A DNA stretch of 64,000 bases from Coleophoma eucalyptorum (GCA_026120035.1 JALRME010000013.1:186001-250000); one strand, 5' to 3'; shown: positions 22,441-34,196, numbered from the stretch's first letter. Translations and numbers: made by a program. Notes: generated from the sequence alone by a model not told the origin.

Positions 22441-25400
22441 CTTGGTGATGTTCGCTTCCTCAGAAGAGGTAGTGGATGCTGTACACTCAGAGTTAGCTTC
22501 TGATAATGGATATATCATCGCAATGACGGCTATGACTTTTGGTTCGGGTTGGGGAGAGGTTATATCAGAAATTGACAAAAGGATGTTTTCGGAAGGTGGC
22601 GTTGCCGTCACGACCTTCTTGACGGCGTCAAAATGTAGGTAGATAGGGAGACTTGCGTTGGAGGATGAAACTGATATGAACTTGTGAGTCTATTATATTG
22701 CCGCGAGAAGGAGCCTGATCAGTGAGAATTATTGCTTGATCAGTAAATTGAAGCACAGAAAGCCGAAGTCCGGAAGGTGGAAAGCCAAACTTCCTTTATC
22801 AAAATACCGGCGAACAGAAAGAGAGAAAGAAGAAGATGAAAGGTTTCTAGAATGTCGAAGGATGTCTTGTCTCCGTTTACAAGGCAGTCCCGTTTGTAAA
22901 GTAGCAAGCAAATAAGGTTGCCTGCTGCCGGCTCAGTGCAGGTTTGGCGACCAGCACGTGACTGCTCACCGACCAAAGATAAAGATCCAGATCCAGATGT
23001 GTCTTGGAACACGCCCCGTGAGAAGGAAGAAAAGAACGATAGACATACCTGCGTCTTCTAGAATATCTCGATACTCAGCGCCGATGTTTGAGTTGTTGTA
23101 AAGCGCTGAGGCGTTGAGATTGTTGAAGTGAACGAAGGTTGACGAGGTAAGCGATGAGTGTTGCAACAAGACACTGATTCGATCTTAGCGATGGTTCTAT
23201 GAAAGTGAACCACCAGACCGTTAGATCGAGCACTACACCGAAACAAGTCCAGGATAATGATTTTGGAACTTATTGTGCGCTGCGAAGCAAATTGGTATTC
23301 ACAATTCAACTTTTGGGCCCCGACTGTCGATCTATTATACTTCACGTATGGCAATATGCAAGTAAGAAAAAATATATACCTTTTCTATTCTACAAACAAC
23401 TTCCCCATTCAAAGTCTAACAGGACCGACATCATGATGGAGATATTTAATCCCAAACGGAAACGTACTTCTCATCTTGAGTGATGCTTCCATGGACAGAC
23501 AGCCCTCAGGGAAATCCGGTTAGTTCCATCCATGCCCAAATTCAGCAAGCCTATGACTAACAAACTGGACCAAAATGTGGTCCTGGCCACAAAGAGCATT
23601 TTCTCAAGTGAGGAAAAAACACCAAAGCTGCTGGCGTCCTCAAAGTAACTGATACTAGAGCATCGAAATTATTGGAGAAGATGTTATCAGCGAGCAATTT
23701 TGCAAATGGAGCGACACTACAGGAAACAAAAGATGATAGAAATGCACCTTCCTAAGGAAGACCGCGCCGTTCTGACCATAATAATGAACGTTATCCACGG
23801 CCAGGCACAGTTAAGGCCTGACCCACAATCTCCATACCAGGATCTACTCCAGGTTAGGATTTCCAAGAGAAATACTCTATGCAACAAGCCTCAAACTCTG
23901 TAAAAAAAATTACAGAAGCCCTGATCGCACTCGTGGATTCAAATAGATGCTTGAAGAGGCTGCTACGATACAACAGGCTCTTGTTCAGCTCAAGCTCAAG
24001 GATTTCGTGGGGCAGAAGCTTGAAGGGCTTAAAATGGCGTCAGCGGGCTACCGTGATACTGATCATCTGCCATTGGCAGAGACGATATAAACTCATGTAA
24101 AGTCAGTAGTAATCCACAAGTTTGTTCGTGATGTGCACACACCAACTGCCACTGTAGCAAGAACACTTCTCCACCTTGGAATCCAGAATTCGGAAGCAAG
24201 AACTGTTCCGCTTTGGTAGCTCTGAAATCATATCGGGAGGCTTCCGTGACTTTGAGCAGCTGTCATTGAAAATCCATCAAAACAACCAGCCGTCGACTTG
24301 TTTGTATCGGCTTACTGACTCGCGCTGTAGCAACAACACCATTTCATCTTGGACTCCGGAGTGACGGGCTGTGCGGCCAAGGAGGGGCTGGAGTTTGGCA
24401 AGGTTTAGAAAATAGACTTGCATTCCATTATTTGGCAACTGATAAGAGTTGGATAGCTACAAAAGATCGTATGTTTGAGGCTTTTTAAATCTCGGGTTTT
24501 CTCTATGGTTCCATACTCTTCAGAATGCTGCGTGGCCTATTCAGCAGCTCTCCACTAAACAGAGTTACTACTATGCCAGTATCTACAAACTTCCATGCAT
24601 TTCTCTCATGCTTGTCTAATGCGCCAATTCTCTAGTATTAGGGGACTTCGATTGTAGGAAAGCCCGTCCTGAGTAAACCCATACCATACCAGCAAAAACA
24701 AATGCATATCCATAATACAGTACCAGTATCCTCCCAAGTAACAAGGAAACGGTATCCAAGCCAAGTCCCAGACCGTTTAGACAAGCACCGCCGCGACTAA
24801 AACAGGGACGGAACAGCAGACAAGCTTACCTTGGAATGCTGGAAAAGGGAATCTGCACCACACACACATGTCTCTATCTGAATATGAACAGTGCCTAGTC
24901 GCGAGCCGAGCCGAGCCGAGCCATCGCTTAGCACGAGATATACTTCAAGCCCAACCGTCTCGGTCTGCGTCAGCGCGCCAGGCCTGGGGGTGGCAGACGC
25001 TAAACCGCCAATAGCAGCAAATTAAATGCAAGTCACCAAAAGCCACGAATACACAATCTCCATGAGATCAACGGGCCAGTGCAGAAAGGATGCTTTACAA
25101 AGCAAGCTGAAGAGAATGCATTTACGTATCATGTTCTATTGGCTATTCCAAACGAGCATGCTTCTCGTACTTATCGTGCACTGCTACCGCTCGCTAACGA
25201 GCTGAACGCGGCCTTGCGAAGGGACGACATACGGCGGATAGGGGTGCAGCTTCTCTCTGACCTATGCGTGCACCGCGAGTTATCGAGAGCGTAAGTCTTG
25301 CGTCGTTGTGCCTTACCTGCTTGGCGATGCTAGAATACGAGATCTATTTTGATGCTTTTTTTTTGTCTTGGCTGCGGATGTAAGGGGACGAGATGGGGTT

Positions 25401-25696
25401 TAGGTGCTTGCGATGATGTTTAAACTTTGTGACTAAAGCGGGAGAGGAAGGCGAGGTGATGCAAGGTAAGTACAACCTCATGGAAGTCTGTATTAAGAAA
25501 GGTGTGCGTTGCTCGACATGAATAATTTTCGTCAGCAATATCTCGCAACAGTACCGACTACAGATGCTGCTATGCGTGTTACCGCAGCACGCAATAAGGA
25601 ATAGCTACCAACAAGCCAATGATCGTAGTATCTGACTGGAGAACCAAAGATTCCAAGATTTCACAAATCGCAAGCCACATATTCTTGACAACAATG
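22441..25696. other. Gene-poor region containing a BTB-like relic
   Basis: 3.3 kb between the CCCH gene (divergent side) and the GST-like gene. Apart from the relic at about 23600-23970 I see only short motif-free frames. A GAGCC triplet-like repeat occurs near 24905-24922. Stops and frameshifts are dense, consistent with decayed sequence. Confidence 0.55.
23600..23970 (+). pseudogene. Relic of a fungal BTB/POZ-like domain gene (frameshifted)
   Basis: Three plus-strand frames in succession spell pieces of a BTB domain of the kind common in ascomycetes. About 23627-23750 reads 'GVLKVTDTRASKLLEKMLSA' then 'SNFANGATLQETK', before a stop. The next frame, from about 23741, reads 'MHLPKEDRAVLTIIMNVIHG', like the 'LPEDDP..LTIIMNIIHG' signature. 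From about 23910 a third segment reads 'ITEALIALVDSNRCLKRLL', like 'LTEIAVLVDYYKC'. The order and spacing match the domain, but frameshifts and a stop separate the parts, and I find no start codon region or downstream body. The resemblance is from memory of this family and is moderate, so chance or an unusual small-exon gene cannot be excluded. Confidence 0.45.
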
Positions 25697-26905
25697 TCAT
25701 AGCTTCGTCTTGCCAACACTGCGAATTCTAAACCCATGCCTTGGAGCATGAATACGCACTTCCGTACCCTCCTTCGTCTCCGTCCGAACAACAATCTCAC
25801 CCCCACTCAGTTTCACCAGAGCGCCACGTTCTTTGTTCCCAAATCCAGAATCAATCGGCCAGACCTCAACCGAGTCACCCTTCTTCAGCCCCGTTGGGTC
25901 ATCCTCATCCACACTCCCCTCAGGTTCTGCGAAGTCAGCGCGATTGAGCTTGGAGCTTGCGTCAGGACCTTTCAGCGGCTGGGGCTTCCCAGCTTTCTGC
26001 GCTGCAGCTGAGACGGCAGAGTCGAAGCGGCCAATCCACGAGAACGCTTTGGGGAATTGAGCTGGTGAAATGAGAGGTGGTGGTAGAGCCCCTTTGAGGC
26101 CTTTCAGCCAGTGGAAGGGCCATACAGCTGCGAGATGCAAACATCAGCATCACAGGTTCCAGTACATGCAATCTCAGGAGCATCAGGGGAAATATACATA
26201 CCCTCAATATCAGCCAATGAGGGCCCGTCAGTTTTCAAGATCCATTCTCTCCCATCAGCCAACAGTGTCGTCTCTAGTAGCGCGAACGCATGTCTGATTT
26301 CGACCAAGGCCTCAGGACGCATGCGTTCCACATTCTCCATGGACCAGCTCCTTCCCGAGAATTGTTCTCGATCCTTGGTGAACTTCTCGTCCTTAAACAG
26401 TGGCATGCTCGTTGGTATCAGCTGCGACGCTCGCAGGAAGACTCCACCATCTACGGTCCATGCTTCGAGAAGCTTCTCGATGGCTGCCTGGTCCGCGGCT
26501 GCCGCTGAGATGCGAGGATGCTTGGGGGACGGTGGGAAGAGAGTCTCGAGCTTGTTGAGAATGAGACGTGTGTCGGTGTAGATGTCTCGCCCGATTGCGA
26601 GGAGGGGGATGCGTCGGTATTGTACCCCAAGGGAGGCGACGTCAGGGCGAGGCATTACTGGAGGTTGGGACTGTGGCCGATAGAATCAGGGCATGTGGAG
26701 AGATGAGAGAGGCGGGACATACGCATTGTGAGAAGGGGATCTGTCGAAGGTTGAGATACCAGACAATTCTGCCGTGGTTGTTTTTTTAGTTTGTGCTTCA
26801 ATACTATGCTGTACTTGGGTATGAGGTACGGGGTATGGAGACTTACCTCCTCGCATAAGGCGAGAAGCTGTAGTAATATAGAATGAGATCTGGGACAGAA
26901 GACAT
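25697..26905 (-). CDS. Glutathione S-transferase-like protein with C-terminal beta-rich extension
   Basis: Four exons on the minus strand: 26905-26847, 26768-26723, 26670-26202 and 26127-25697 (introns 78, 52 and 74 nt), joining to 334 aa. The N-terminal thioredoxin fold reads 'LILYYYSFSPYARRIVWYLN', with Ser/Tyr of the 'SFSPYARR' turn at the position where GSTs activate glutathione, then 'YRRIPLLAIGRDIYTDTRLI', the cis-Pro and 'D-T/S' glutathione-contact region. The helical domain includes 'PSLADIEAVWPFHWLKGLKG', rebuilt across the last intron. The final 60 residues ('DPTGLKKGDSVEVWPID', 'ERGALVKLSGGEIVVRTETK') look like a small beta barrel, not part of a classical GST. Substrate and glutathione dependence are unknown. 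The short second exon (46 nt) was found only by following the fold. Confidence 0.82.
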
Positions 26906-27648
26906 CTTGTTCGACCAGTCTCCAAAACCACGCTCAATTGCTGATGGGTTGTACAATGAACAAGATGATTCTCGAAGTGATAATCGAGACGAGGTTATTG
27001 ATGTGGAGCTTACCCCGGATTTCAGAAGTGCCTCGGTTCCAGTTCCCGCCAAGACGGAACTCCCGCATTGGGCATTCCTTCATTCCAGACTCCCGCCTTT
27101 GCCTTTGCCCGCCCTGTGACTCTACAACAAGCCTCTTGTTCTGCAATCCGGTATCGGTAGGTTGAGCAGTAGAGATGCCTCAGTCGGTAGACCCTTCGTT
27201 GTGTAGCGGTCAAGGGAAATCTGCAAGGTAAGCTGTGAGTCTCCTTGGTCGCGTGTCAATGTTCACAAATCAGTCAACAACTTTCAAAAGGAACGTAAGA
27301 GATCGGTAGAAGCCAAAATATTATTATGCAGATAGGGTTCATATTGCCCGCGCTCTAGGTAAGCAACTGCGTAAGCCAAATGCCCAAACATCTCGCACCC
27401 ACCAAATCAACCAACCAGTGGCCGGCCCGAAAGGTCTAGACTGGATTCTCTACATCAAGTCCACGAACCATCCATACTTCTCCGCTCCAAGCCACAAAAC
27501 ACTTTTTTCCTCAAAACTCCAGCAACTATACAAAGGCAAATAAATTATCTGGGCTTCTCCGCCCCACCAAGAATGCAAAAATCCAGGAAACACAATATGA
27601 TACAACTCCTAGCCGCACCTCAAATCTTAAACAAAAAACAGCCAGCCC
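26906..27648. other. Intergenic region
   Basis: 743 bp between the GST-like gene start and the end of a short minus-strand ORF. It contains the GST promoter. I see no gene; a D-loop-like string near 27176-27195 does not fold into a tRNA. Confidence 0.45.
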
Positions 27649-27918
27649 TCATCTCCGACAAGCTGGGCTCCAACTCTCCAATGGGAAGTTGATGGGACTA
27701 GGAGGTGGTGGTGCTGGGGGAGAATAGGTATCTTCATGAATCCGCTCGTGGTAGGTATAGCCGTAGTCAGACTTGACGTGCTTGTGGTTGATGTACAGAG
27801 AGACGTCGTCGCCTAATGTAGGGGATGTAAGGAGCGAGAGCTTCTTTCGTGGGACGGGGAGGGCGAGAGGAACATTGGAGGCGTTGGAGACAAAGGTTTG
27901 GGCGGTTTGAGAAGGCAT
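27649..27918 (-). CDS. Short hypothetical protein, 89 aa
   Basis: I do not recognise a family. It is kept because codon choice is strongly biased to C-ending codons (GTC, CTC, ACC, TAC, AAG) like the neighbouring real genes, and because the minus-strand sequence just upstream of the ATG is a CAACCAC-rich leader like that of mbf1. The product starts 'MPSQTAQTFVSNASNVPLAL', has a middle 'DDVSLYINHKHVKSDYGYTY' and a proline run 'SPPAPPPPSP'. No signal peptide or membrane helix is seen. It could be a complete small cytosolic protein or one exon of a longer gene whose other exons I cannot locate. Confidence 0.5.
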   Translation of the reverse strand: MPSQTAQTFVSNASNVPLALPVPRKKLSLLTSPTLGDDVSLYINHKHVKSDYGYTYHERIHEDTYSPPAPPPPSPINFPLESWSPACRR

Positions 27919-30412
27919 GATGAGGCTTGTGGTTGTGGCTGCCGCTGTGGTCGTGGTTGTGGTTCTCGAGTGTGAGAGTTGGACTTAGTGATGGGTGGCG
28001 ATGACTGGTGTGGGAAGTAATATTTATCAGACTAGGATAGAAATCAGTAACAAGGTCGAATGCTGGTCGTAGCCTCAAAGGACAACCTACTGAAAACAAA
28101 GCGAGTGTGAGGTGAGTGTGATATTGGATTTTATTGGAATTAGACTCTTCGAAGAATATGTATGGTAGACGGTCCCAGCAAGTAGGCAGAATCAGTAATA
28201 TGGAACAAGCACGCCAAGCGAGGTCTGGTACCAGGAACGTATGTCCACAAGGCCGAGGATAGCTGAAGAGTAAGAGTAAGAAGGGATCAAGAAGAGAGGC
28301 CAGGTCGAGAGAGGAGACGACCGCACACTTATAAACCGGCGCACAGTAAAGGGACCAGAAGAGAAAAGCAACGGGAGACGGACAACACATCCCTACCACT
28401 CGCACCTCATACTCCCGTAAACATGAGTGATCCTGGTGGCCCTGGGAAGCAAGAATGTTCCACAAAAGACAAATCTCCGGCCGCTTCCACGTTCGGGAAA
28501 CAACCAGCATATGACCCCCGCCTCTCACCCCAAAACTTAAAGCCTAATATCATCTGGAATGGCGTGAATCAGGAAGTTGTGGAGATGGAACGACGAAGTA
28601 CTGGCCGTGGCGGTGCCCGTGGCCGAGAACCAAACCATACACACACCACAACCTTCGAGGTCGAGCCCTGCCAGTCTGCCTGCTGGCTTCTCGTTGGGGG
28701 TGGGGGGATCGGGCTACGGGCATGGATCCCGCTGTCCGCATCGTATCACGACGACGATGGCACTGTGATGTAAGTTACTGTGAAAAGCTGGGATGCAGGA
28801 GCTGGAAGGAGAAACAATAGTTGTGCAGCCTTCACGGCCAGCCAGCCAGCCAGCCATCCATACATAGGCTGCGCGGATGGATTTCCGGAGAGAGGGCTGA
28901 ACCTATCGCCTTGTCGAGCTCTGGCGCCCTACATGGCCATTTCGCTGCCATAGGTGCTTCGATCTCTGCACTCTCACGAATAAGCACTGCCAGACCAACA
29001 CTGGCAGCAGCATCGAGAACGCCGGTGACGGCGATGTAGGAACGAGAAGAGTCGGTGAAAGGCTTGCATTACGACAACTCACCTTTGCTCCGGCTTTCCT
29101 CTCCCTCTCCTATCCTCTCTCTCCTCCTCTCCTCTCCTCTCCTCTCCTCTGGGCCTGCCTTGGCCTCCTTCTTTTTCGTGCGCTTTCTCGTTGCACGTTG
29201 GCAAGGGTACGATACAATATTGCTTGTCCTCCCCCCTCCCACTCCAAGATTGGCACCGGGGCCAGTGTGGGGGTAGCAGTGGTCTGGGGGTGGCTTACCT
29301 GGGACTTAGACTTTATGGGGTGAGCGATGGAAGTCTTGTTGGCTCTAGGCGCTGACCGGATATCTTACTGTACTCTACGGTGCTGTATGTACGTACAGTA
29401 CATTGTTGAACACTGTACTGTAAGGTGATAATGTGCTCTCCTCCCGTGCATCTTCGTCCTGCCTTGCCTTGCCTTGCCTTGTCGAGCAGCAGGAATCGAC
29501 CCCCAGTGACAAACCGGATCATGCTCAATCAGAAACAGTATCTAGCCCGTCCGTCCTTCCACCCTCCCCTTCCGTAAACATCTAGCGAGATGAAGTGTGT
29601 CTGTCCGGTTCCATCTGCCTCGTTCATTCCTTTGTTGATCCGTTCATCGATGCTTTCGTGCTTGCTTGCTAGAATCTCTTCATCCTCCCATCTGCCCTGC
29701 TTTCCCGCGAGCAACGAACCTTTCCTTTCTCGTCCTCCCGGTGTCTGACAGATCAAGGAATGCATCTAAGTTACTGCAGCACCCCACATAACCCGCGTCT
29801 GCTTTCCTCCCGTCCGGGGAAGCTACTTAATAGTTGCCACCGTGCCGCCTTCCTTGTTCCTATCTGTGGCTGATGCATGCTTGGGGGAAATGGCGATGTG
29901 ATTTGGATTTGGAATGCGGCTATCCGCGCCGTCTGCGTAAAAGGGTCACATCATAAATAGTTTGTAAGACTGATGGCTGAATTATATCAAGATTCCCACG
30001 CCTCGTACGTGTGTGGTGTGAGGTATGCTATACTAAATAAAGCCCATGTACCATCAACACCTCTATCTACCCTCCTTATACGCCCTTCCCACCCATATAA
30101 ACAAAACGACCGCGCCACCATGACCTCTTGAGGTCTGAATGCAGAATGATGCATACATGAAGATAAAACCCCCCAGGCATCCTGCCTGCCTTACTCTACT
30201 GACTGGAAACCCCATCCGCCGTGAATACCGTCCCATGCTCCGCTAAACCCCGACAAGAAAATAAAAGAGAAAGAAAAAGAGAAGATGCCGTCCATGGTAT
30301 CTGAGAGCGCCGTCGCAATGCTGTGAAATGAGATATCTCTGTGTTGAAGTCTGTTCTAGACATGGTGGGAAAAGTCTTGTGCGACGTGGTGTGAAAGCGT
30401 GCTGAACGAGAC
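27919..30412. other. Gene desert with pyrimidine and pentamer microsatellites
   Basis: 2.5 kb. It holds AGCC tetramers (about 28838-28856), a CCTCT pentamer/pyrimidine tract (about 29094-29151) and GCCTT pentamers (about 29461-29481). A 116-codon plus frame at 28423-28773 has no motif and a GGG/CCC-rich composition; I do not call it. Part of this may be regulatory for flanking genes or a non-coding transcript, which I cannot show. Confidence 0.5.
29094..29151. repeat. Pyrimidine tract with CCTCT pentamers
   Basis: A continuous C/T tract on the plus strand ends in about five CCTCT units (29125-29150). The purine strand could form triplex structures. Confidence 0.85.
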
Positions 30413-30908
30413 TCACAGCTCCCTGTAATCACTAGGTCTGACTCTGCGTTGTCTTCCCTGATGACGATGAGGGTTGACAGGTTTCCGGAAATAAGCATTA
30501 TCCTCTTCGTTGGGTAGGGGTTCCGAGAAAACAGTCTTTTGTTGATTCTGAAATCCTCCTGCTGCCCCGGCTCCGATTCCTGCACCGACACCATTTGGCT
30601 GCTGAACTGGACCGCCGGCCATATTACCATTCATCATGTTCATGCCGCCACCCATTCCATTTCCGAAGTTGTTGCCATACATGTTCATACCATTCATGTT
30701 AGGAAATCCACCACTGAAGCCGTTCATGCCCATCATATTTGGCATACCCATCATTGGGTTCATGCCCATTCCGAAGTTATTCATCATATTCGGCATACCA
30801 CCGAAACCATTTCCATACATACCCATGTTCATATTGGGGAACCCCATAGGGTTCATCATGGCCTGTTGCTGTTGAAGTAAGGCGGCTTGTTGTGCCTGCT
30901 GCTGCTGC

Positions 30909-30940
<32 letters not shown>

Positions 30941-32422
30941 CTGTAGTTGCATTGCCTTAGGGCCTTTGGGAATCTTGGGGTTCTCTAGTAATTCATCCGC
31001 TGGGCGTTTCTTGCCCGCAATTGCTTCTAACTTGACGTCTGATTTTACTGAGGGCGTCTCATTCTTAGGACTTGCTACAGAGGTGGAAGTTTGTGGTGAC
31101 TTGGCCTGCTCAGGTGACTTTGGTGATGACGATTGGGTCTTTGATTGCTCCTTTACCTCCGTCTTAGCTTCTGTGGGCTTCGACTCGGGCTTTACACTTG
31201 GGCTCTTTGATCGTGCCTTTTCTTGCTTGGCAGCGGCATTCTTCTCTTGGAGATATTCCTTGATCTTGGTGGAAGTCTCAGGATCGGGCTTCAGGTCGTC
31301 GAGCAATACTCCATCAGTCTGGCATCCAGGACATGTGAAATCGCTGTCGATGAGCGCGTTAGTAATGCAGTCATTGCAGTACGTCTTCTCACAACAAGGC
31401 GTCTTCATTGGATCTATGAAAATTCTCTTGTCGATGGAACATTCCAATCCCCGGTCCTGCAATTCCTTGTTTCCCAGAGCCGCTGCCTCTTGAGCTGCAG
31501 CAGAAGACTTGGTCTTTGCTTGGAACTTTTCCCATGAAGCCTTATCCGGTTCTGCAATAACGAACTCTCCATCGGCATTCACCATGACACCAGAAGGAGC
31601 TTTTGTGTCATCACCAGTACCATCGTTGCTCAATTGTGTGGGTTTCTCTACAGTCTTGAGGAAAGATCTTGGAATACCAGTAGTACGCTTGACTCTTGGT
31701 CTATTATCAAAGTTTGGGTCGTCATTCGTCGGACAGACTTGAATCCAATGCCCCTTCTCTCCACATCTATAGCAGATATAGCCAGTAGGTGGCTCATGGT
31801 CTGGTACACTGGCTTGAGCTGCCTTCTTGTTTCCACCAGGACGAAACACGGGTGTTTGGCTGCAAATGTTAGTATAGGTGTATATAAGATGGAATCGAAA
31901 AACTTACTTGGCCATCTCTTCTTGTTGTGCTGACCACTGCTCGCTTTGAGCTGCAAACATAGCAGCTAATTTCTGCTCTTCAGTCATGGCACTATTGATT
32001 TGGGTAGGTGCCCCATTTGTAGAGGCCGCTGGCTTAACTATCGGTTTTGTTTGTTCCTTTCTCGATGAGTTCTTTGCATTAACCGGCATCTTCCCAGACA
32101 TGTACCTGGCTGCTCTTCCAGCACCAGCCTTCATAGGAGGCAGTCGTCGCGCAATGACAGAAGTGGAACGGGGGATAATTGTGGTATCATCGTCATACTC
32201 TGGACTCATATTAGATCAATACTTACAAATATATTGACGTGGAAGCTTACCTTCTTTACCGTCCTCATTATAGATTGCAAGGTCGAAATCTGTTCCATCG
32301 CCGAGGCCGCTCTTGATGATAATATCACGTTTGAGCTCAAATACCGAGATACCAGTACCATCGAATTCAACTCTGGAAGGCTCCTTTTGGGACTTGAACT
32401 TGAAGAACACGGAGGACGTCAT
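30413..32422 (-). CDS. mpe1: Cleavage/polyadenylation factor subunit Mpe1 (RBBP6 family)
   Basis: Subunit of the cleavage and polyadenylation factor that recognises the poly(A) site. Three exons on the minus strand: 32422-32251, 32199-31908 and 31859-30413 (introns 51 and 48 nt), giving 636 aa. Domains in order: N-terminal ubiquitin-like DWNN ('SSVFFKFKSQKEPSRVEFDG', 'GISVFELKRDIIIKSGLG'); a CCHC zinc knuckle with Cys184, Cys187, His192 and Cys197 ('YICYRCGEKGHWIQVC'); a RING/U-box type module at about 295-334 ('CSIDKRIFIDPMKTPCCEKT', 'FTCPGC'); a Ser/Lys/Pro linker; a glutamine run of about 17 near 461-478; and a Met/Asn/Gly-rich tail. This order is diagnostic of Mpe1/RBBP6. The polyQ plus Met/Asn/Gly tail is prion-like and seems longer than in yeast Mpe1. 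Antisense frames over it are shadows. Confidence 0.94.
30890..30951 (-). repeat. Trinucleotide (CAG/CAA) repeat coding polyglutamine in mpe1
   Basis: About 17 consecutive glutamine codons of mixed CAG and CAA; the longest pure CAG run is about eight. A shorter Gln run follows downstream in the protein. Confidence 0.9.
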
Positions 32423-33458
32423 GATGTCGGGCGGTTGTATATGATCGTAACTGTATGCGTAAAAATTTCGTATCCGATAACTGAAGGCAGAGTAATGTTG
32501 AGCAGAGAGCTATCGCAAGCACTCACCAACTCACTCTTGCGTTCAGGGGTTAGTAGTTGCTGGAGGGGGGAGGAAGATATTGAATCGCAAATGCGACCGT
32601 TGCAAATTCAAGATGACTCTTTTTCTTCTTTTTCCGTTCGGTAGAACGATGGGAAATCAGATCTGATTGCAAACTTGAGGGTATCTCTTGTGAAAAGAGC
32701 AAGTTCTGAAAGAAGGAAATGATGTACAAGAATGCAGTTTGGAACTGCGATTGTGATTGTTCTTTATTGAGAAGTGCTGAGTCCTCCACAACAATAGCAA
32801 CGGACCACCAAAACAACACTGTATTCACTCCCAGCTATCTTCTTTATCCTCCACTATTCCTCTTTCAATGTCGAATCAGCAGCGCCGAAATAGTTTCGTC
32901 GTGTAACACTCAAAAAAGAGGGGCTGATGGTGAAAAGGGGGGAGGCAACGCGACCGCAACTGTAGATCTGTAACGCAAAAATGAGAATCGTCCCAAGAAA
33001 GGAAAGCCCTTGAAATGTGCGCTGCCGAATGAACACCCGGTAAACTTCTGAAGATGAACGTCCTCCTGCTGGTTGAATGTCGTGATGGGAGTTGGAAGAT
33101 GGGGGGGAGGTTGGAGGAGAGAGAAGGCGAGGATGAAGTCTTTATCCATCCGCTGACAAATATCCACTAGTCCTTAAGCAGAAGATTAGCACGCTCTCCG
33201 CAAACCGGACTGGGCCAACTTGCAAGGCAATGACCAATTTTGACTCGAAAGTCCTAGAATTTATGAAGCTGTGGCTCATTGGACTTTTGTGTCACTGTAG
33301 CATAGACGGTTAGCAAGTCGTACCTCTATACTGAGCTAGAACTATAAGCCTCACCAAATCGGGTCCCTGCGTGTAGAAGTTACCAAGTGAGCCTGAGGTT
33401 CTCCATATCATTTGGAAATGTACTTACCAAGTGGTATAATACTTGATCACTTAATTCC
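32423..33458. other. Intergenic region
   Basis: 1.0 kb between the mpe1 start and the end of the small Cys-rich gene, both on the minus strand. It contains the mpe1 promoter. Short open frames on both strands carry no motif. Confidence 0.45.
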
Positions 33459-34195
33459 TCAGAACCAATTATCTGCAACATCATTATGAAGATCACCAAA
33501 ACGCTCCCTCTCGATTTGACGAAAAGTCTCCTCGTCAAACAGACCAACAGAATCACCACCACCCTTCTTTTGGGCAGCAGCGATAGCAGTGTTTATGACA
33601 TCCCAGGCGGCACTCTCAGTACGAGCACGTTCCCGCTGGTAGGCCATCTCCAAGGAACCCCAATCCTTCATCCATTGCATCGTGGCTTGGACTGAGTAAT
33701 CTGGGTCGGATGGCTTCTTGAGTTCCAAACGCATGTCTTCTCTCTTCTCCTTTCGGCAGCCGATGCAGAGTCGTCGAGATCCAACGAAGTAAAGCTTGAT
33801 AGGCTTACCACAGATATGGAGAGTAAGTGGTGCATCAAGTGGTAGATTTGGATAACCTGGAGATATTTAAATATTAGTCATTGCTCTTCCACTCGCTGAA
33901 TCGAAGTAGACAAGTGAGAAATTCAGTTGTGACGGACGGCTGTACGACCCAACTAAAATGGGAGGTTGAAGGCCAAAAAGCGAGCGACCCAGCTGAGTTG
34001 AGTGAACGATCTGAAAGCAAATTCTCAGTTTGAGGTGCTCGATTGCAAGATTCAAATATGAACGATCCAACGTCTTGAAGTTATTGAACTTGTAGAAGCG
34101 ACCTAGGGAATGCACCGCTTGTACTTACAAACCGCTGGTGGGTCCTGGAAGCAGGCATGGCCGCACCGATACATGACTCTGACCTTCTCACACAT
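33459..34195 (-). CDS. Small cysteine-containing hypothetical protein, 154 aa
   Basis: I do not recognise a named family. Exons are 34195-34129 and 33856-33459 on the minus strand, with a 272-nt intron (GTAAGT...CCAG), long for this window. The joined protein has paired cysteines that could bind zinc: 'MYRCGHACFQDPPAVC' in exon 1 and across the junction, 'LHICGKPIKLYF', and 'RRLCIGCRKEKREDM' in exon 2. The rest is helical and charged ('EMAYQRERARTESAAWDVIN', 'FDEETFRQIERERFG'). The start is chosen because the 22 codons before the donor supply the first CxH/C motif in phase. An extra exon inside the long intron is possible. The 45 bases just before the ATG are a TTGCAA-rich array. Confidence 0.6.
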
Positions 34196-34196
34196 A

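Noticed and set aside
27170..27240. tRNA-like fragment with TCAGTCGGTAGA
   Set aside because: No T-arm or acceptor pairing found.
28423..28773. 116-codon open frame in the gene desert
   Set aside because: No conserved motif, low-complexity composition and no fungal codon bias.
30539..31933. Several plus-strand open frames over mpe1
   Set aside because: They are reverse-frame shadows of the polyQ, Met-rich and Lys/Ser-rich coding sequence.
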